Shown: positions 47,147-57,622, numbered from the stretch's first letter. The stretch: DNA of 64,000 nt from Pantoea coffeiphila (GCF_016909495.1 NZ_JAFBFW010000002.1:310001-374000), one strand, 5' to 3'. The notes: generated by a model from the sequence alone, not told the origin. A program made the numbers and translations.

Positions 47147-48342
47147 TCCGGCCGGGGGGATCGACCGTCCCCCCGCATCAGCATTCTCACGATCAGCGCC
47201 AGCGCAATCAGCACCACGCCCGCCGCAGCCAGATAGATAGCATCAATTCCCCAGTGCCCAATCAGTAAGCCAGCCAGCGGCCCGGTGATCCCCAGACCGC
47301 AGTCGAGGAAGGCAGAATAAAGCCCCAGTGCCGATCCCTGATTCTGCGGCTTAACGCGCCGAATCGCCTCCACGCCCAGCGCCGGGAAAATCAGTGAGAA
47401 GCCGGAGCCGGTGAGAAACGCCCCCAAATCCACCATCCATACGCTGCTCGCCTGCCAGATAATCAACAGGCCGACGCACTCAATAGTGAACGACACCAGC
47501 GATACGCGCATCGCACCAAAGCGGCTGATGCTGTTGTTGAACAGCAGGCGCATCAGAATAAATCCGCAGCTAAACAGCGTCAGCGAGAAGGCCGCACCGC
47601 TCCAGCCGTGATGGCTGAAATAGAGGGTGATAAAGGTGGCAATCGTACCGAAGCCCACCGTGCCCAGCCCCAGGCACAGGCCGTAGATCCAGATTTTGCC
47701 AAACACCTGGCTGAACGACGTGCGCTCGCCCACCTGCACTTTGACCGCCGGCCGGCGCGTTGCCATCCAGAAGCCGAGAATCGCCATCACCACGATCAAC
47801 CCGGCAAAGCCAGGAATGCCAAACAGCGAATTCAGCATCACGCCGAGCGGTGCGCCCATTGCCATGGCCAGATAGGTCGCCACGCCGTTCCAGGAGATCA
47901 CCCGGGCGCTCTGCACCGTGCCGACCACATTAATCCCCCACAGGATCGATCCGGTAGCCGTCAGGCTTTCACCGAAGCCCAGCACCACCCTTCCCGCAGC
48001 CAGCAGCAGCAGGCTGACCAGTGGAGAGCTATTAAATATCACCGCCAGAATACTCAGCGCACCGCTGGCACCGCACAGCACCAGCCCGGCCAGCACCACT
48101 TTTTTTGGTCCGAGCAGATCGGCATAGCGACCGGCCTGGGGGCGGCTAATCAACGTGGCGAAGTACTGCAGACTGATGATAAGTCCGGCAACAAACGAAC
48201 TGTATCCCAGCTGGTTATGCACATAGCCCGGCAGCACCGCCAGCGGCAGACCGATGGAGAGGTAACAGAAAAAGGTAAAAACCACGACGGAGATAATGCG
48301 TTTATTAAGCTGGGCATTGGTTAATGCCGGAATTGCAGACAT
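47140..48342 (-). CDS. MFS transporter of the YhhS/YfcJ (UPF0226) family
   Basis: This 400-residue, 12-span MFS protein contains SIGLPLAVLPGYVHNQLGYS, LQYFATLISRPQAGRYAD, VISWNGVATYLAMAMGAPLG and SLIFPALGVEAI, the diagnostic strings of the UPF0226 group that includes E. coli YhhS and YfcJ. It is nearest to YhhS by these motifs, but its position differs, so no symbol is given. YhhS has been linked to arabinose efflux and glyphosate tolerance on overproduction. It is convergent and overlapping with ppk2 and divergent from the SDR gene. Confidence 0.85.
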   Translation of the reverse strand: MSAIPALTNAQLNKRIISVVVFTFFCYLSIGLPLAVLPGYVHNQLGYSSFVAGLIISLQYFATLISRPQAGRYADLLGPKKVVLAGLVLCGASGALSILAVIFNSSPLVSLLLLAAGRVVLGFGESLTATGSILWGINVVGTVQSARVISWNGVATYLAMAMGAPLGVMLNSLFGIPGFAGLIVVMAILGFWMATRRPAVKVQVGERTSFSQVFGKIWIYGLCLGLGTVGFGTIATFITLYFSHHGWSGAAFSLTLFSCGFILMRLLFNNSISRFGAMRVSLVSFTIECVGLLIIWQASSVWMVDLGAFLTGSGFSLIFPALGVEAIRRVKPQNQGSALGLYSAFLDCGLGITGPLAGLLIGHWGIDAIYLAAAGVVLIALALIVRMLMRGDGRSPRPDQ

Positions 48343-48521
48343 AGCAGAGCCAAAACAGGTTGTAATAGTCGCTATATCATACCCTTAGCTTGCTAACAGA
48401 TCCCGCGAAGAATCACGATAAGTTATGTCAAAAAGAGGATTATTGTTGCCAGCAGCGAATGTTAAACGCGAATTGCCGTTGAAGCTTAGGCTGAATGGGT
48501 TCATTTAAGGGAGATTTGATC

Positions 48522-49268
48522 ATGCGATTTAAAGGAAAAGTGGCGATCGTGACCGGCGGTGCCAGCGGGATTGGCGCAGCGACCGTTCAACGGCTGGCAT
48601 CGGAAGGTGCTGCAGTGGTGATTGCTGACCTGAATGAGACGGCGGGTAAAAAGCTGGAAAACCGCCTGAACAGCGAAGGTCATCAGAGCCTGTTCTTTAA
48701 GATTAACGTCACCGATGCCCTGCAGAATCAACAGCTGATTGAGCAGACGGTTGTGCGCTTTGGCCGCCTGGATATTGTATTTGCCAATGCAGGTATCGCC
48801 GATGATGCCCCCGCCGACGCGCTTTCGCTGGAGAAATGGCGCAAAACCATTGATATCAACCTCACCGGCGTTTTTCTGTTGGATAAGGCCGCCATAGAGT
48901 ATTGGCTCGCGCAGCAGCAGCCTGGCGTTATCGTTAACTGCGGCTCAATTCACAGTTGGGTAGGGAAACACGGGGTGACCGCTTATTCCGCGGCGAAAGG
49001 CGGCGTGAAGTTGCTGACGCAAACCCTGGCAATAGACTACGCTGCCAGGAATATACGCGTGAATGCCGTTTGCCCTGGTTACATAGATACGCCGCTGCTC
49101 GATCCGCAGGGAGCGGCAGCGAAAGCCGCGCTGGTGAAACTGCATCCGGCAGGCCGCCTTGGTCGCCCGGAGGAAGTTGCCAGCGCGGTAGCGTTTCTCG
49201 CCAGCGATGATGCTTCATTTATTAACGGCGCCGCCCTGCTGGTGGACGGTGGCTATGTGGCTCAGTAA
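48522..49268 (+). CDS. Short-chain dehydrogenase/reductase
   Basis: This 248-residue classical SDR has the Rossmann TGGASGIG motif (residues 9-16), NAG in the middle of the sheet, the catalytic Ser in NCGSIHS, Y-x3-K as YSAAK, and VCPGYIDTPL for cofactor and loop closure. It ends in GAALLVDGGYVAQ. The Asp in VIADL after strand 2 suggests NAD(H). The ATG at 48522 has GGGAG 9 bases upstream. It sits where E. coli carries yohF, also an SDR, but is not similar enough to call an orthologue. The substrate is unknown. Confidence 0.9.
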   Translation: MRFKGKVAIVTGGASGIGAATVQRLASEGAAVVIADLNETAGKKLENRLNSEGHQSLFFKINVTDALQNQQLIEQTVVRFGRLDIVFANAGIADDAPADALSLEKWRKTIDINLTGVFLLDKAAIEYWLAQQQPGVIVNCGSIHSWVGKHGVTAYSAAKGGVKLLTQTLAIDYAARNIRVNAVCPGYIDTPLLDPQGAAAKAALVKLHPAGRLGRPEEVASAVAFLASDDASFINGAALLVDGGYVAQ

Positions 49269-49394
49269 GCCAGATTTAGCGCCAACCTGCGCGGGGCCGG
49301 ACAGCGAACGACAAACGCCCCGCACGAGATAACAAAGTAACATAGCGTGCTTTCGGCGAATTCAGGTCAGGTGGTTATCGCTGTTCGGCCTGGT

Positions 49395-50333
49395 TCAGAC
49401 GCGGATATTGCCAATCGCCTGCGCGATATCCTTTGAAGTGCCCAGCGCACGAATTTCAGCAAACAGCCCGCTGGCTTCTTCGTATTCCTTACGCAGATAG
49501 CCCAGCCACTGCTTGATGCGCGCGACGTGGTACAGGCCGGTATCGCCCTGTTTTTCCAACAGTACGTATTTCTTCAGCAGCATCACGACGTCGTTCCACG
49601 GCATACGCGGCTCGTTGTACTTGATCACCCGGCTGAGGTTGGGCACGTTCAGCGCGCCGCGCCCAATCATGACCGCATCGCATCCTGTCGCCGCCAGGCA
49701 GTCCTGCGCGCTCTGCCAGTCCCAGATTTCGCCGTTGGCGATCACCGGAATCGTTAAACGTTGACGGATTTCACCAATTGCCGCCCAGTTAATGCGCTCG
49801 GCTTTGTAACCGTCTTCTTTGGTGCGGCCGTGTACGGCAAGCTCGGTCGCGCCCGCCTGCTGTACCGCATCGGCAATTTCAAACTGGCGATCGCCGGAAT
49901 CCCAGCCGAGGCGAATTTTTACCGTCACCGGCAGATGAGCAGGCACAGCGGCACGCATCGCCTTCGCGCCCTGGTATATCAGCTCGGGATCTTTTAACAG
50001 CGTGGCACCGCCGCCGCTGCCGTTGACCGTTTTCGACGGGCAGCCGCAGTTGAGATCCACACCCCATGAGCCCAGCTCCACCGCTCGCGCGGCATTTTCC
50101 GCCAGCCATTCAGGGTACTGGCCCAGCAGCTGAATGCGCACCAGCGTACCGGAGGGCGTCCGGCTGGCGTGATCCAGTTCAGGGCAGAGACGAGAAAAAC
50201 ACTTCACCGGCAGCAGTGCATCCACTACCCGCAAAAATTCGGTAATACAGAGATCGTAATCGTTGACGTCGGTCAGCAGTTCACGCACCAGCGAATCGAG
50301 AACGCCTTCCATCGGGGCAAGTAGCACGCGCAT
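49395..50333 (-). CDS. dusC: tRNA-dihydrouridine(16) synthase DusC
   Basis: This 312-residue FMN-dependent TIM-barrel enzyme reduces U16 of tRNA. It has [20 protein letters not shown] at the start, the catalytic Cys in [27 protein letters not shown] and IANGEIWDW, and the C-terminal helical tRNA-binding domain. The sequence matches the DusC subfamily by its ME-G-V-x-D start and DLNCGCPSK. It follows the yoh-type genes as in E. coli, and rhlE lies just upstream on the same strand, a neighbour not found in E. coli. Confidence 0.96.
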   Translation of the reverse strand: MRVLLAPMEGVLDSLVRELLTDVNDYDLCITEFLRVVDALLPVKCFSRLCPELDHASRTPSGTLVRIQLLGQYPEWLAENAARAVELGSWGVDLNCGCPSKTVNGSGGGATLLKDPELIYQGAKAMRAAVPAHLPVTVKIRLGWDSGDRQFEIADAVQQAGATELAVHGRTKEDGYKAERINWAAIGEIRQRLTIPVIANGEIWDWQSAQDCLAATGCDAVMIGRGALNVPNLSRVIKYNEPRMPWNDVVMLLKKYVLLEKQGDTGLYHVARIKQWLGYLRKEYEEASGLFAEIRALGTSKDIAQAIGNIRV

Positions 50334-50355
50334 GATAAACCTGTGGATTGTAAAA

Positions 50356-50377
50356 GGGGGAACCGGGCGGTTCCCCC
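50356..50377 (-). terminator. Terminator of rhlE
   Basis: On the minus strand GGGGGAACCG and CGGTTCCCCC form a long stem with a 2-4 base loop, followed by TTTT (50355-50352). It lies 8 bases past the rhlE stop and 22 bases before the dusC start, so it separates the two genes. Confidence 0.8.
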
Positions 50378-50384
50378 GAATGAA

Positions 50385-51869
50385 TTAGCCGTTGTTGCCA
50401 GGATTAGCACGACGCTGACGGGTACGGTTTACGCGTGGTGCTGCACCGTTGCCGCCTTCCGGGCGCGCACCGCGTGCTGCTCCGGAACCGTTAGCCGCAC
50501 CGCCGCCGTTACCCTGACGACGCTGTTCACCACCGTTGCCCTGGCGACGCTGCTCGCCACCGCTGTTACCGCTACTGTTGCTGCTGCCGTTGCCACTGCG
50601 GTTGCCACCGGCACCGCGTCCGCCGCCACCACTACGCTGGCCCGGCGCACCGCCGCGACCGCGACCACCGCCGCCACCTGCGCCGCCGCGCTGCTGACGA
50701 CCGTTAACGATCGGCTCAGCCTTGATCGTTGGGTCCGGCTCGTAGCCATCGATAGCCATTCGTGGGATTTCACGCTTCAGCACGCGCTCAATGTCACGCA
50801 GCAGCTTATGTTCGTCCACGCAGACCAGCGACAGCGCCTCGCCCACCGCCGCTGCACGACCGGTACGACCAATACGGTGTACATAGTCTTCCGGCACGTT
50901 TGGCAGCTCGTAGTTCACCACGTGCGGCAGCTCTTCGATGTCGATGCCGCGCGCGGCGATATCGGTTGCCACCAGCACGCGAATTTTACCGTCTTTAAAA
51001 TCGCTCAGCGCACGAGTACGCGCACCCTGGCTTTTATTGCCGTGGATCGCAGCGGCAGTAATACCGTCTTTGTTCAGCTGCTCGGCCAGGTGGTTAGCAC
51101 CGTGCTTGGTACGGGTGAAGACCAGCACCTGCTGCCAGTTGCCGCTACCAATCAGCTGCGACAGCAGTTCCCGCTTGCGCTTTTTATCAACGAAATGAAC
51201 GTGCTGAGTAACCTGCTCAGATGCGGTGTTGCGGCGAGCCACTTCCACCTGCTCCGGGTTGTGCAGCAGTTTTTCCGCCAGAGATTTGATCTCATCAGAG
51301 AAGGTAGCGGAGAACAGCAGGTTCTGACGTTTTGCCGGCAGCTTGGCCAGCACACGGCGGATATCGTGAATAAAGCCCATATCCAGCATGCGGTCGGCTT
51401 CATCCAGCACCATAATCTCAACCTTGGACAGGTCAAGTGCGTTCTGATGTTCCAGATCCAACAGACGGCCCGGCGTGGCGACCAGTACGTCAACGCCGCC
51501 GCGCAGCTTCATCATCTGTGGGTTAATACTTACGCCGCCAAATACCACCAGCGAACGAATGTTCAGATATTTGCTGTACTCAGCAACGTTCTCACCGACC
51601 TGCGCTGCCAGCTCGCGGGTTGGCGTTAAAATCAACGCACGAACCGGGCGACGGCCCTTAGCGTGCGGATTACTGCTGCTCAGCAGTTGCAGCAACGGCA
51701 GGGTAAAACCGGCGGTTTTACCGGTACCGGTTTGGGCGCTGGCCATCAGGTCGCGACCGGAAAGCACTACCGGGATTGCCTGACGCTGAATCGGCGTTGG
51801 CTCGTTATAGCCCTGTTCAGCGACAGCGCGAAGAATATCGGCATTAAGGCCGAGAGAATCAAATGACAT
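50385..51869 (-). CDS. rhlE: DEAD-box ATP-dependent RNA helicase RhlE
   Basis: This 494-residue helicase has the Q motif ([14 protein letters not shown]), Walker [19 protein letters not shown] ([12 protein letters not shown]), SAT, and HRIGRTGR. The tail from about 400 is rich in Gly, Arg and Asn (RGG-like), longer and more Gly/Asn-rich than in E. coli. RhlE helps ribosome assembly and RNA turnover with the degradosome. The start [13 protein letters not shown] at 51869 matches E. coli; the frame upstream to 51968 is not supported. A terminator follows. Confidence 0.96.
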   Translation of the reverse strand: MSFDSLGLNADILRAVAEQGYNEPTPIQRQAIPVVLSGRDLMASAQTGTGKTAGFTLPLLQLLSSSNPHAKGRRPVRALILTPTRELAAQVGENVAEYSKYLNIRSLVVFGGVSINPQMMKLRGGVDVLVATPGRLLDLEHQNALDLSKVEIMVLDEADRMLDMGFIHDIRRVLAKLPAKRQNLLFSATFSDEIKSLAEKLLHNPEQVEVARRNTASEQVTQHVHFVDKKRKRELLSQLIGSGNWQQVLVFTRTKHGANHLAEQLNKDGITAAAIHGNKSQGARTRALSDFKDGKIRVLVATDIAARGIDIEELPHVVNYELPNVPEDYVHRIGRTGRAAAVGEALSLVCVDEHKLLRDIERVLKREIPRMAIDGYEPDPTIKAEPIVNGRQQRGGAGGGGGRGRGGAPGQRSGGGGRGAGGNRSGNGSSNSSGNSGGEQRRQGNGGEQRRQGNGGGAANGSGAARGARPEGGNGAAPRVNRTRQRRANPGNNG

Positions 51870-52098
51870 AAAGTTGACTGACTCCGGGTCCGCCCTGACC
51901 GCAAAGCGGTGTAGTTTCCAGGGGGAGAATATGACGCCAGGATTGTCCTGACGCTTGAATGAGAGCACAAACCACGGTGCGTAAGCGGCAGATTATAACA
52001 GATCCCCACGCTCTACAGGGAGTTATTCTTGGTACTGAAATCCTAAAAAAGATGCGGGTATCATGGGAGGCATACGGGGATATTCAGCGGATAAAATA

Positions 52099-52120
52099 AC
52101 GGGCCACCGAAGTGGCCCGT
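52099..52120 (-). terminator. Terminator of ybhQ
   Basis: On the minus strand ACGGGCCAC, a stable UUCG tetraloop and GTGGCCCGT are followed by TATTTTAT. It ends 7 bases past the ybhQ stop codon. Confidence 0.8.
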
Positions 52121-52126
52121 CTGGGA

Positions 52127-52516
52127 TTAACGCTGGCGGTGGCGCGAACGCGCCGGCTCTTTCGCCAGCAGCGAAACAACCGCCGGACCGGCCAGCATCA
52201 CAACCCCTACGGCACCGAGCAGCAGGTTATTGTGGATCACCCGCGACAGTACCAGCAGCACTAACATCGCTGCACCGAAATAGTAAGTGGTTGTAACATC
52301 TTCAAGGAAATCGCCAATGCGCCGCAAACCCGGCACACGCTGCGTCAACAGCATGGCGGCAAACACGCTGGCATACATCGCCAGCAGCAGCAGGCTAACC
52401 TGCAGCAGCGCATGGTGCTTCCATCCCCACACCAGTGCGGCAATCAGCAGCAGGTGTAGCGCGATGTGTAAACAGTTTTGCCCAGTGACAATCTGAATAC
52501 GATTAGACCATTTCAT
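52127..52516 (-). CDS. ybhQ: YbhQ inner-membrane protein
   Basis: This 129-residue protein has four membrane spans. The string TTYYFGAAMLVLLVLSRVI...GPAVVSLLAKE matches E. coli YbhQ (136 aa). The ATG at 52516 (MKWSNRI) has GGGAG 8 bases upstream; the 38 residues in the longer frame are not conserved. The gene is divergent from ybhP, as in E. coli. No function is known. Confidence 0.9.
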   Translation of the reverse strand: MKWSNRIQIVTGQNCLHIALHLLLIAALVWGWKHHALLQVSLLLLAMYASVFAAMLLTQRVPGLRRIGDFLEDVTTTYYFGAAMLVLLVLSRVIHNNLLLGAVGVVMLAGPAVVSLLAKEPARSRHRQR

Positions 52517-52698
52517 TTGTTTCTCCCGGTGGTCCATGACTGGCCACCCAAGCATGTTACTGACACAGGCCAGTAACGCAGTTCTCCAGACTAACTCAAC
52601 TTTCGGACAAATCCGCAAAAAAAAGCGCAATTAAGCACTCTTTTGTGACAAGGACTACACTTTACTCTTCACAAGTTGAAAGGGAGAGCGCGCTAATT

Positions 52699-53460
52699 AT
52701 GTCACAAAATGCGCAAGGATTTTCATTTAAAATCCTGACGATTAATACACATATGGGTTTTGCCCCCTTTAACCGACGTTTTATCCTGCCAGAGCTACGA
52801 GACGCAGTACGTGCTACCGGGGCCGATATTGTTCTCTTACAGGAGGTGATGGGCAGCCACCGTCTGCATGCGCTGAAGGTGGAAAACTGGCCCGGCGTGC
52901 CGCATTACGAATTTCTTGCAGATTCGATCTGGCAGGACTTCGCCTATGGCCGCAACGCTGTCTATCCCGATGGGGATCACGGGAATGCCGTGCTCTCTCG
53001 CCTGCCCATTACCCAATTTGAGAATCGCGATATTTCCATTGCGGGAACGGAAAAGCGCGGCATCCTGCACTGCCAGATCGCCCTGCCCGGAAAAGCGGGA
53101 ACGCTGCACGTTTTCTGTGTGCATCTGGGGCTGCGCGAAGCCGATCGCCGTGCTCAGCTGCTGAAGATCTGTCAGATGGTAAACGAACTGTCGCCCGATG
53201 CTCCGGTGGTGATCGCCGGGGATTTTAACGACTGGCGGCAGCGTGCCAACGATATGTTGAAACGCCAGGCGGGCCTGGAAGAGGTGTTCAGCCAGCAGCG
53301 CGGACGACCGGCACGCACCTTTCCTGCACGCTTTCCGCTGTTACGGCTTGACCGCATTTACGTGCGCAATGTCGGTATCAGTCATCCGCAAACTATCCCG
53401 CTACGCCCGTGGTCACATCTTTCCGATCATGCGCCGCTGGCGGTGGAAATCCATCTATGA
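52699..53460 (+). CDS. ybhP: YbhP, endonuclease/exonuclease/phosphatase-family protein
   Basis: This 253-residue EEP-fold protein contains [10 protein letters not shown] at the start, the metal Glu in [29 protein letters not shown] and IAGDFNDWR, and ends with [10 protein letters not shown]. These are the standard EEP catalytic motifs (Asn, Glu, Asp-x-Asn, His). The substrate may be a phosphodiester lipid or nucleic acid. Its stop overlaps the ATG of clsB (ATGA), and clsB overlaps ybhN, so ybhP-clsB-ybhN form a coupled operon pointing to membrane phospholipid metabolism. The start follows AAGGGAGAG. Confidence 0.92.
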   Translation: MSQNAQGFSFKILTINTHMGFAPFNRRFILPELRDAVRATGADIVLLQEVMGSHRLHALKVENWPGVPHYEFLADSIWQDFAYGRNAVYPDGDHGNAVLSRLPITQFENRDISIAGTEKRGILHCQIALPGKAGTLHVFCVHLGLREADRRAQLLKICQMVNELSPDAPVVIAGDFNDWRQRANDMLKRQAGLEEVFSQQRGRPARTFPARFPLLRLDRIYVRNVGISHPQTIPLRPWSHLSDHAPLAVEIHL

Positions 53461-54701
53461 AACCAGGCTGGCGAGAAGGTAACTCCATCAGACTGCTGGA
53501 GAACGGCGAGGAATTTTTCCCTCGCGTTTTCGGCGCAATTCAACGCGCACAGCACAACCTGCTGCTGGAAACGTTTATTTTGTTCGATGACGACGTCGGC
53601 CAGGCGCTGCACGCTGAACTTCTGGCGGCGGCCCGGCGCGGGGTTCATATCGAAATGATGGTGGATGGCTATGGCTCACCCGATCTGCCTGACACTTTCG
53701 TTAACAGCCTGACCGCGGAGGGGGTTCGCTTCGTCTATTACGATCCGCGCCCGCTGGTGCTGGGGATGCGGACCAACGTTTTCCGCCGCCTGCATCGCAA
53801 AATCGTGGTCGCCGATGGTGATATTGCCTTCGTAGGCGGCATTAACTATTCGGCGGAGCACAACGCCAGCTTTGGCCCCCAGGCCAAGCAGGACTATGCC
53901 GTCGAGGTGAAAGGGCCAATCGTCGCCGATATTGCCGCCTACGTGCAGCAGGAGATCGGCAGCAAGCGTTCGGGTCACCGCTGGTGGGGTACCCGACGCC
54001 ATCGCCCGGCGCAGAATGCCACACCCGGTGACGCACAGGCGCTGCTGGTCTGGCGCGATAACGGCGATCACCGCGATGACATCGAGCAGCATTACCTCGA
54101 GATGCTGCGCACGGCCAAAGAAGATGTGATTATCGCTAACGCCTACTTCTTTCCCGGATATCGCCTGCTGCGCGAGATGCGCAATGCGGCCCGCCGTGGC
54201 GTTCGCGTGCGGCTGATTGTTCAGGGTGAACCGGATATGCCCATCGTTAAAGTCGGTGCAGAGCTGCTCTACAGCTTTCTGGTGAAAGGCGGCGTGGAGG
54301 TTTATGAATATTGCCGCCGCCCGCTGCACGCCAAAATTGCGGTAAAAGACCGGCAGTGGGCCACCGTCGGTTCCAGCAATCTTGACCCGCTCAGCCTGTC
54401 GCTGAATCTGGAAGCGAATCTGATGATCCACGACCGCGACTTTAACCAGCAGGTGCGGGATAACCTTGAGCGCCTGCTGCAGGAGGACTGTCGCCGGGTG
54501 GAAGAGAGCGAGCTGCCGCCGCAGAGCTGGTGGCAGTTAAGTAAAAACGTGGTGGTGTTTCACTTCCTGCGCCATTTTCCCGCGATTGCCGGCTGGCTAC
54601 CTGCCCATACGCCTAAACTGGCCGAAGTCCCTGCCCCGGTACAGCCGGAAATGGAAACTCAGGACCGCATGGGGACGGAAAACGAAGGAGCCAAATTCTG
54701 A
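53457..54701 (+). CDS. clsB: Cardiolipin synthase B
   Basis: This 414-residue phospholipase D-superfamily enzyme makes cardiolipin from phosphatidylglycerol and has PG synthase activity from PE and glycerol in E. coli. It has two HKD motifs, [10 protein letters not shown] and LHAKIAVKD. The long C-terminal segment includes [17 protein letters not shown] and METQDRM, nearly identical to the E. coli tail. The start at 53457 (MKPGWREGN) overlaps the ybhP stop and matches E. coli MKCSWREGN. The frame upstream to 53409 runs inside ybhP and is rejected. Confidence 0.96.
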   Translation: MKPGWREGNSIRLLENGEEFFPRVFGAIQRAQHNLLLETFILFDDDVGQALHAELLAAARRGVHIEMMVDGYGSPDLPDTFVNSLTAEGVRFVYYDPRPLVLGMRTNVFRRLHRKIVVADGDIAFVGGINYSAEHNASFGPQAKQDYAVEVKGPIVADIAAYVQQEIGSKRSGHRWWGTRRHRPAQNATPGDAQALLVWRDNGDHRDDIEQHYLEMLRTAKEDVIIANAYFFPGYRLLREMRNAARRGVRVRLIVQGEPDMPIVKVGAELLYSFLVKGGVEVYEYCRRPLHAKIAVKDRQWATVGSSNLDPLSLSLNLEANLMIHDRDFNQQVRDNLERLLQEDCRRVEESELPPQSWWQLSKNVVVFHFLRHFPAIAGWLPAHTPKLAEVPAPVQPEMETQDRMGTENEGAKF

Positions 54702-55654
54702 TGTCGACATCCCATCGCTTATGGAAACCGGTGAAAAAGGCGATGACCTGGCTGTTTTTTATCGCCGTTATCGTTCTGCTGGTTATTTACGCTCGCAAAG
54801 TTGACTGGAGTGAGGTGCTGGACACCATCGTGAACTACAACCGCACGGCGGTTCTGGCTTCGGTGGCGCTGGTAATCGTCAGCTATCTGACTTACGGCGT
54901 GTACGACCTGATCGGCCGCGCCAGCTGCGGCCACAAGCTGGAAAAACGCCAGGTGATGCTGGTGTCGTTTATCTGTTACGCCTTCAATCTGACGCTCAGC
55001 ACCTGGGTGGGCGGCGTGGCGATGCGCTATCGCCTCTACTCAAGGCTGGGCTTAAGCAGCAGCACTATTACCCGCATTTTTACCCTGAGTATCGCCACCA
55101 ACTGGCTGGGCTATGTGCTGGTGTCCGGCATTATATTTAGCGCGGGCATGGTGAAAATTCCCGCCGGATGGTTTGTCGGGTCGGCAACCTTACGCACTAT
55201 TGGCATCGGGCTGCTGCTGTTTGTGTTTGTCTATCTGTTGCTGTGTGCCTTTTCCCGCCGCCGCCGCTGGAGCATCCGGGGCCACAGACTGGCGCTGCCT
55301 TCGCTGCGCATGGCGCTGGTGCAGTTTACGGTTTCCAGCGCGAACTGGCTGGTGATGGGGGCGATTATCTGGCTGCTGCTGATGCAGAAAGTGGATTTCC
55401 CACAGGTACTGGGCGTGCTGCTGATTAGCAGTATTGCCGGGGTGATTATTCATATTCCTGCCGGGATCGGCGTACTGGAAGCAGTGTTTCTGGCGCTGCT
55501 GCGCGGTGAACCGGTGGGCCACGGCACGATTATTGCCGCGCTGCTGGCCTATCGCCTGCTCTATTTTATCGCCCCGCTGCTACTGGCGCTGGTGCTGTAT
55601 CTGTGGCTGGAGAGCCGGGCTAAATCGTTGAAAGCAAAGAATCTGGCGGCGTGA
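54701..55654 (+). CDS. ybhN: YbhN, UPF0104 / LPG-synthase-like flippase domain membrane protein
   Basis: This 317-residue protein has eight predicted membrane spans. It matches E. coli YbhN and the membrane domain of MprF-type lysylphosphatidylglycerol flippases (VGGVAMRYRLYSRLG and IHIPAGIGVLEAVFLALL). Gene linkage to clsB suggests movement of anionic phospholipid across the inner membrane. The ATG shares one base with the clsB stop (TGATG), so translation is coupled. Confidence 0.93.
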   Translation: MSTSHRLWKPVKKAMTWLFFIAVIVLLVIYARKVDWSEVLDTIVNYNRTAVLASVALVIVSYLTYGVYDLIGRASCGHKLEKRQVMLVSFICYAFNLTLSTWVGGVAMRYRLYSRLGLSSSTITRIFTLSIATNWLGYVLVSGIIFSAGMVKIPAGWFVGSATLRTIGIGLLLFVFVYLLLCAFSRRRRWSIRGHRLALPSLRMALVQFTVSSANWLVMGAIIWLLLMQKVDFPQVLGVLLISSIAGVIIHIPAGIGVLEAVFLALLRGEPVGHGTIIAALLAYRLLYFIAPLLLALVLYLWLESRAKSLKAKNLAA

Positions 55655-55659
55655 CGCAA

Positions 55660-55685
55660 ACGGTCCGGGGATAAGCCCGGACCGT
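55660..55685. terminator. Hairpin between convergent ybhN and ybhL
   Basis: ACGGTCCGGG and CCCGGACCGT form a perfect 10-bp stem with a 6-base loop between the two stop codons. The U-runs are short on both strands, but the symmetry and position fit a shared terminator. Confidence 0.6.
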
Positions 55686-55697
55686 GATAAGGTTGAA

Positions 55698-56408
55698 TCA
55701 GCGGCGATTGCCGAAGATCCGCAGCAGCATCAGGAACAGGTTAATAAAGTCGAGATACAGCGTCAGTGCGCCCATAATCGAGTAGCGACGCAGATTCTCT
55801 TTATCTTCTACGTTGATACTCTCGCCGATATTTTTCAGCTTCTGGGTGTCATAGGCGGTCAGCCCGACAAACACCACCACACCGATATAGGTCACTGCCC
55901 ACATCAGCGCGGTGCTTTTCAGCCACAAATTCACCAGCGAGGCGAGAAGAATGCCGATCAGCGCCATAAACAGCATACTTCCCATACCGCTGAGGTCACG
56001 TTTGGTGGTGTAGCCCCACAGGCTCATCGCACCGAACATCCCCGCGGTCACCACAAAAGTGCTGGCAATCGATGAGTAGGTGTAAACGAGGAAGATACTG
56101 GCCATGGTCAGGCCGGTCAGCGCCGAGTAAAGCATAAAGATGCCGGTAGCGACGGCCCCACTGAGCTTCTGCACCATCATCGACAGCAGTACCACCAGCC
56201 CAAGCTGCACGATAATCAGTCCGAAGAAGGTAATGCGATTGGCAAAGACCAGCTGCATTACCTCCGGGGTGTTCGCCGCATACCAGGAAACAAACGCCGT
56301 CAGCAGCAGGCCGCAGGTCATCCAGCCGTATACCTGCGCCATATAAGTGGACAGGCCCGTACTGGCACGTTGAACGATTGAATCACTGGAACGTGGATAT
56401 CTGTCCAT
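55698..56408 (-). CDS. ybhL: YbhL, BAX inhibitor-1 family membrane protein
   Basis: This 236-residue protein has seven spans. The BI-1/YccA-type strings VYGWMTCGLLLTAFVSWY, FVGLTAYDTQKL (with the conserved Asp) and LYLDFINLFLMLLRIFGNRR match E. coli YbhL (234 aa). BI-1 proteins act as pH-sensitive Ca2+ leak channels in other systems; the bacterial role is unclear. E. coli has ybhM next to it, which is missing here. Start MDRYPRSSDS follows GAGAGGAGC. Confidence 0.94.
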   Translation of the reverse strand: MDRYPRSSDSIVQRASTGLSTYMAQVYGWMTCGLLLTAFVSWYAANTPEVMQLVFANRITFFGLIIVQLGLVVLLSMMVQKLSGAVATGIFMLYSALTGLTMASIFLVYTYSSIASTFVVTAGMFGAMSLWGYTTKRDLSGMGSMLFMALIGILLASLVNLWLKSTALMWAVTYIGVVVFVGLTAYDTQKLKNIGESINVEDKENLRRYSIMGALTLYLDFINLFLMLLRIFGNRR

Positions 56409-56530
56409 GATGCTCCTCTCAAAGATAAGTGAATAAACCCGTTAATCTGCTCTCAGTCTGGCACATAGATTCCCGACTGTGCCAGTTCGTCGTGAAACAA
56501 ACTCACCCCGTTGAGCCAGGGTTGAAGCTG

Positions 56531-57622
56531 TTACTGGCGCGCCAGGCAGCTCTGATAGCGACTGTTCACCCGCTGGGCGAACCAGGCGGTGGTCAGATTA
56601 CGGGTTATTTTCGGGCTTTCCAGCTTGATACCCGGCAGCACGGCACGCGGCAGCGTCTTCCCGGCGTCTTTATCCGCCAGCGCGAAGACCGCCTGCCACA
56701 GATCGCTGTTGCCGAAGTCCGCTTCATCTCCTTTTTCCAGCGCACGGCGAATGGCCCGGTCGCTGTAGTCCAGCCGTTTTCCCAGCGTGCGCAGCGCTTT
56801 TTCCGTTGATCCTGCGCTGTCGGAGCCGTAGTTAATCAGGTCACCGTCCAGCGCCAGTTTGATACCGCTCAGCCGCGATACGGCCGCCTGGAAAGCGGCG
56901 TTGCGGCTGGCGTACCAGCCCGCGTTATAGTCGGCAAAGCGGTAAAGCGGAGCCGGATAGTCGGCCGGATAGCCCAACAGGTGCTGGGTGCCAAACCACA
57001 CGCCTCCGCGCCGCGTGAATACCTCTCGGCGGATAGATCCGTCCGGCGTATAGGGATAGCCGCGGGCGTGAGCCTCAGCAAAGGCGATACTGACCTGCAT
57101 CGGCCCGCCGGTATGGATGGGATTCAGATTGCCGAACAGCTTCTGCCCCATCGGCACCATATTGATAAAGTCATCAAATATTGCGCTCAGCTCTTTTTCA
57201 CTCTTCACACGATCGAGCCGGTCGGCGTAGCTTTTACCATTCGGGGAATCGATCATCAGCGCGGTACGCACCAGGAATGACGGGATATGCAGCTGGCCCG
57301 CGCGGCGGTCAATTTCAGCCCAGGCAATTTTCGGCAGCCCCGCGACGGGCGCATCGGCGTTAAAATTAGATTCCTGCCCGGCGACGGCGATAACCGAGCA
57401 AATATTGCTGGCGGTCGGCGGGATATTCAGACCGTTAAGCGCCACGAAAATATCCCCGGCCCAGCCCTGGCGATCGCTAACGCCCGCAGGCAGCAGGCGG
57501 GTGATTTGCGTTTTCACATCGGCGGGACGCGGCGCGTCGGCTTTTTTAGAGGTCGGGCTGCTACAGCCTGCCAGGATCAGCAGGGCCAGCAAAGAGAGGC
57601 GATTCAGAGCGCGATAAAGCAT
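56531..57622 (-). CDS. yaiW: YaiW-like outer-membrane lipoprotein (DUF1615)
   Basis: This 363-residue lipoprotein has the lipobox LAGC at residues 17-20 and Ser after the Cys, pointing to the outer membrane. SVIAVAGQESNFNAD, NMVPMGQKLFG, GPMQVSIAFAEAHARGYP, RFADYNAGWYASRNAAF and ITRNLTTAWFA match E. coli YaiW, a surface-exposed lipoprotein that affects uptake of the peptide Bac7. The E-S-N and GPMQVS strings resemble lytic transglycosylases. In E. coli yaiW lies elsewhere, so its place beside moa is a local difference. Confidence 0.88.
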   Translation of the reverse strand: MLYRALNRLSLLALLILAGCSSPTSKKADAPRPADVKTQITRLLPAGVSDRQGWAGDIFVALNGLNIPPTASNICSVIAVAGQESNFNADAPVAGLPKIAWAEIDRRAGQLHIPSFLVRTALMIDSPNGKSYADRLDRVKSEKELSAIFDDFINMVPMGQKLFGNLNPIHTGGPMQVSIAFAEAHARGYPYTPDGSIRREVFTRRGGVWFGTQHLLGYPADYPAPLYRFADYNAGWYASRNAAFQAAVSRLSGIKLALDGDLINYGSDSAGSTEKALRTLGKRLDYSDRAIRRALEKGDEADFGNSDLWQAVFALADKDAGKTLPRAVLPGIKLESPKITRNLTTAWFAQRVNSRYQSCLARQ

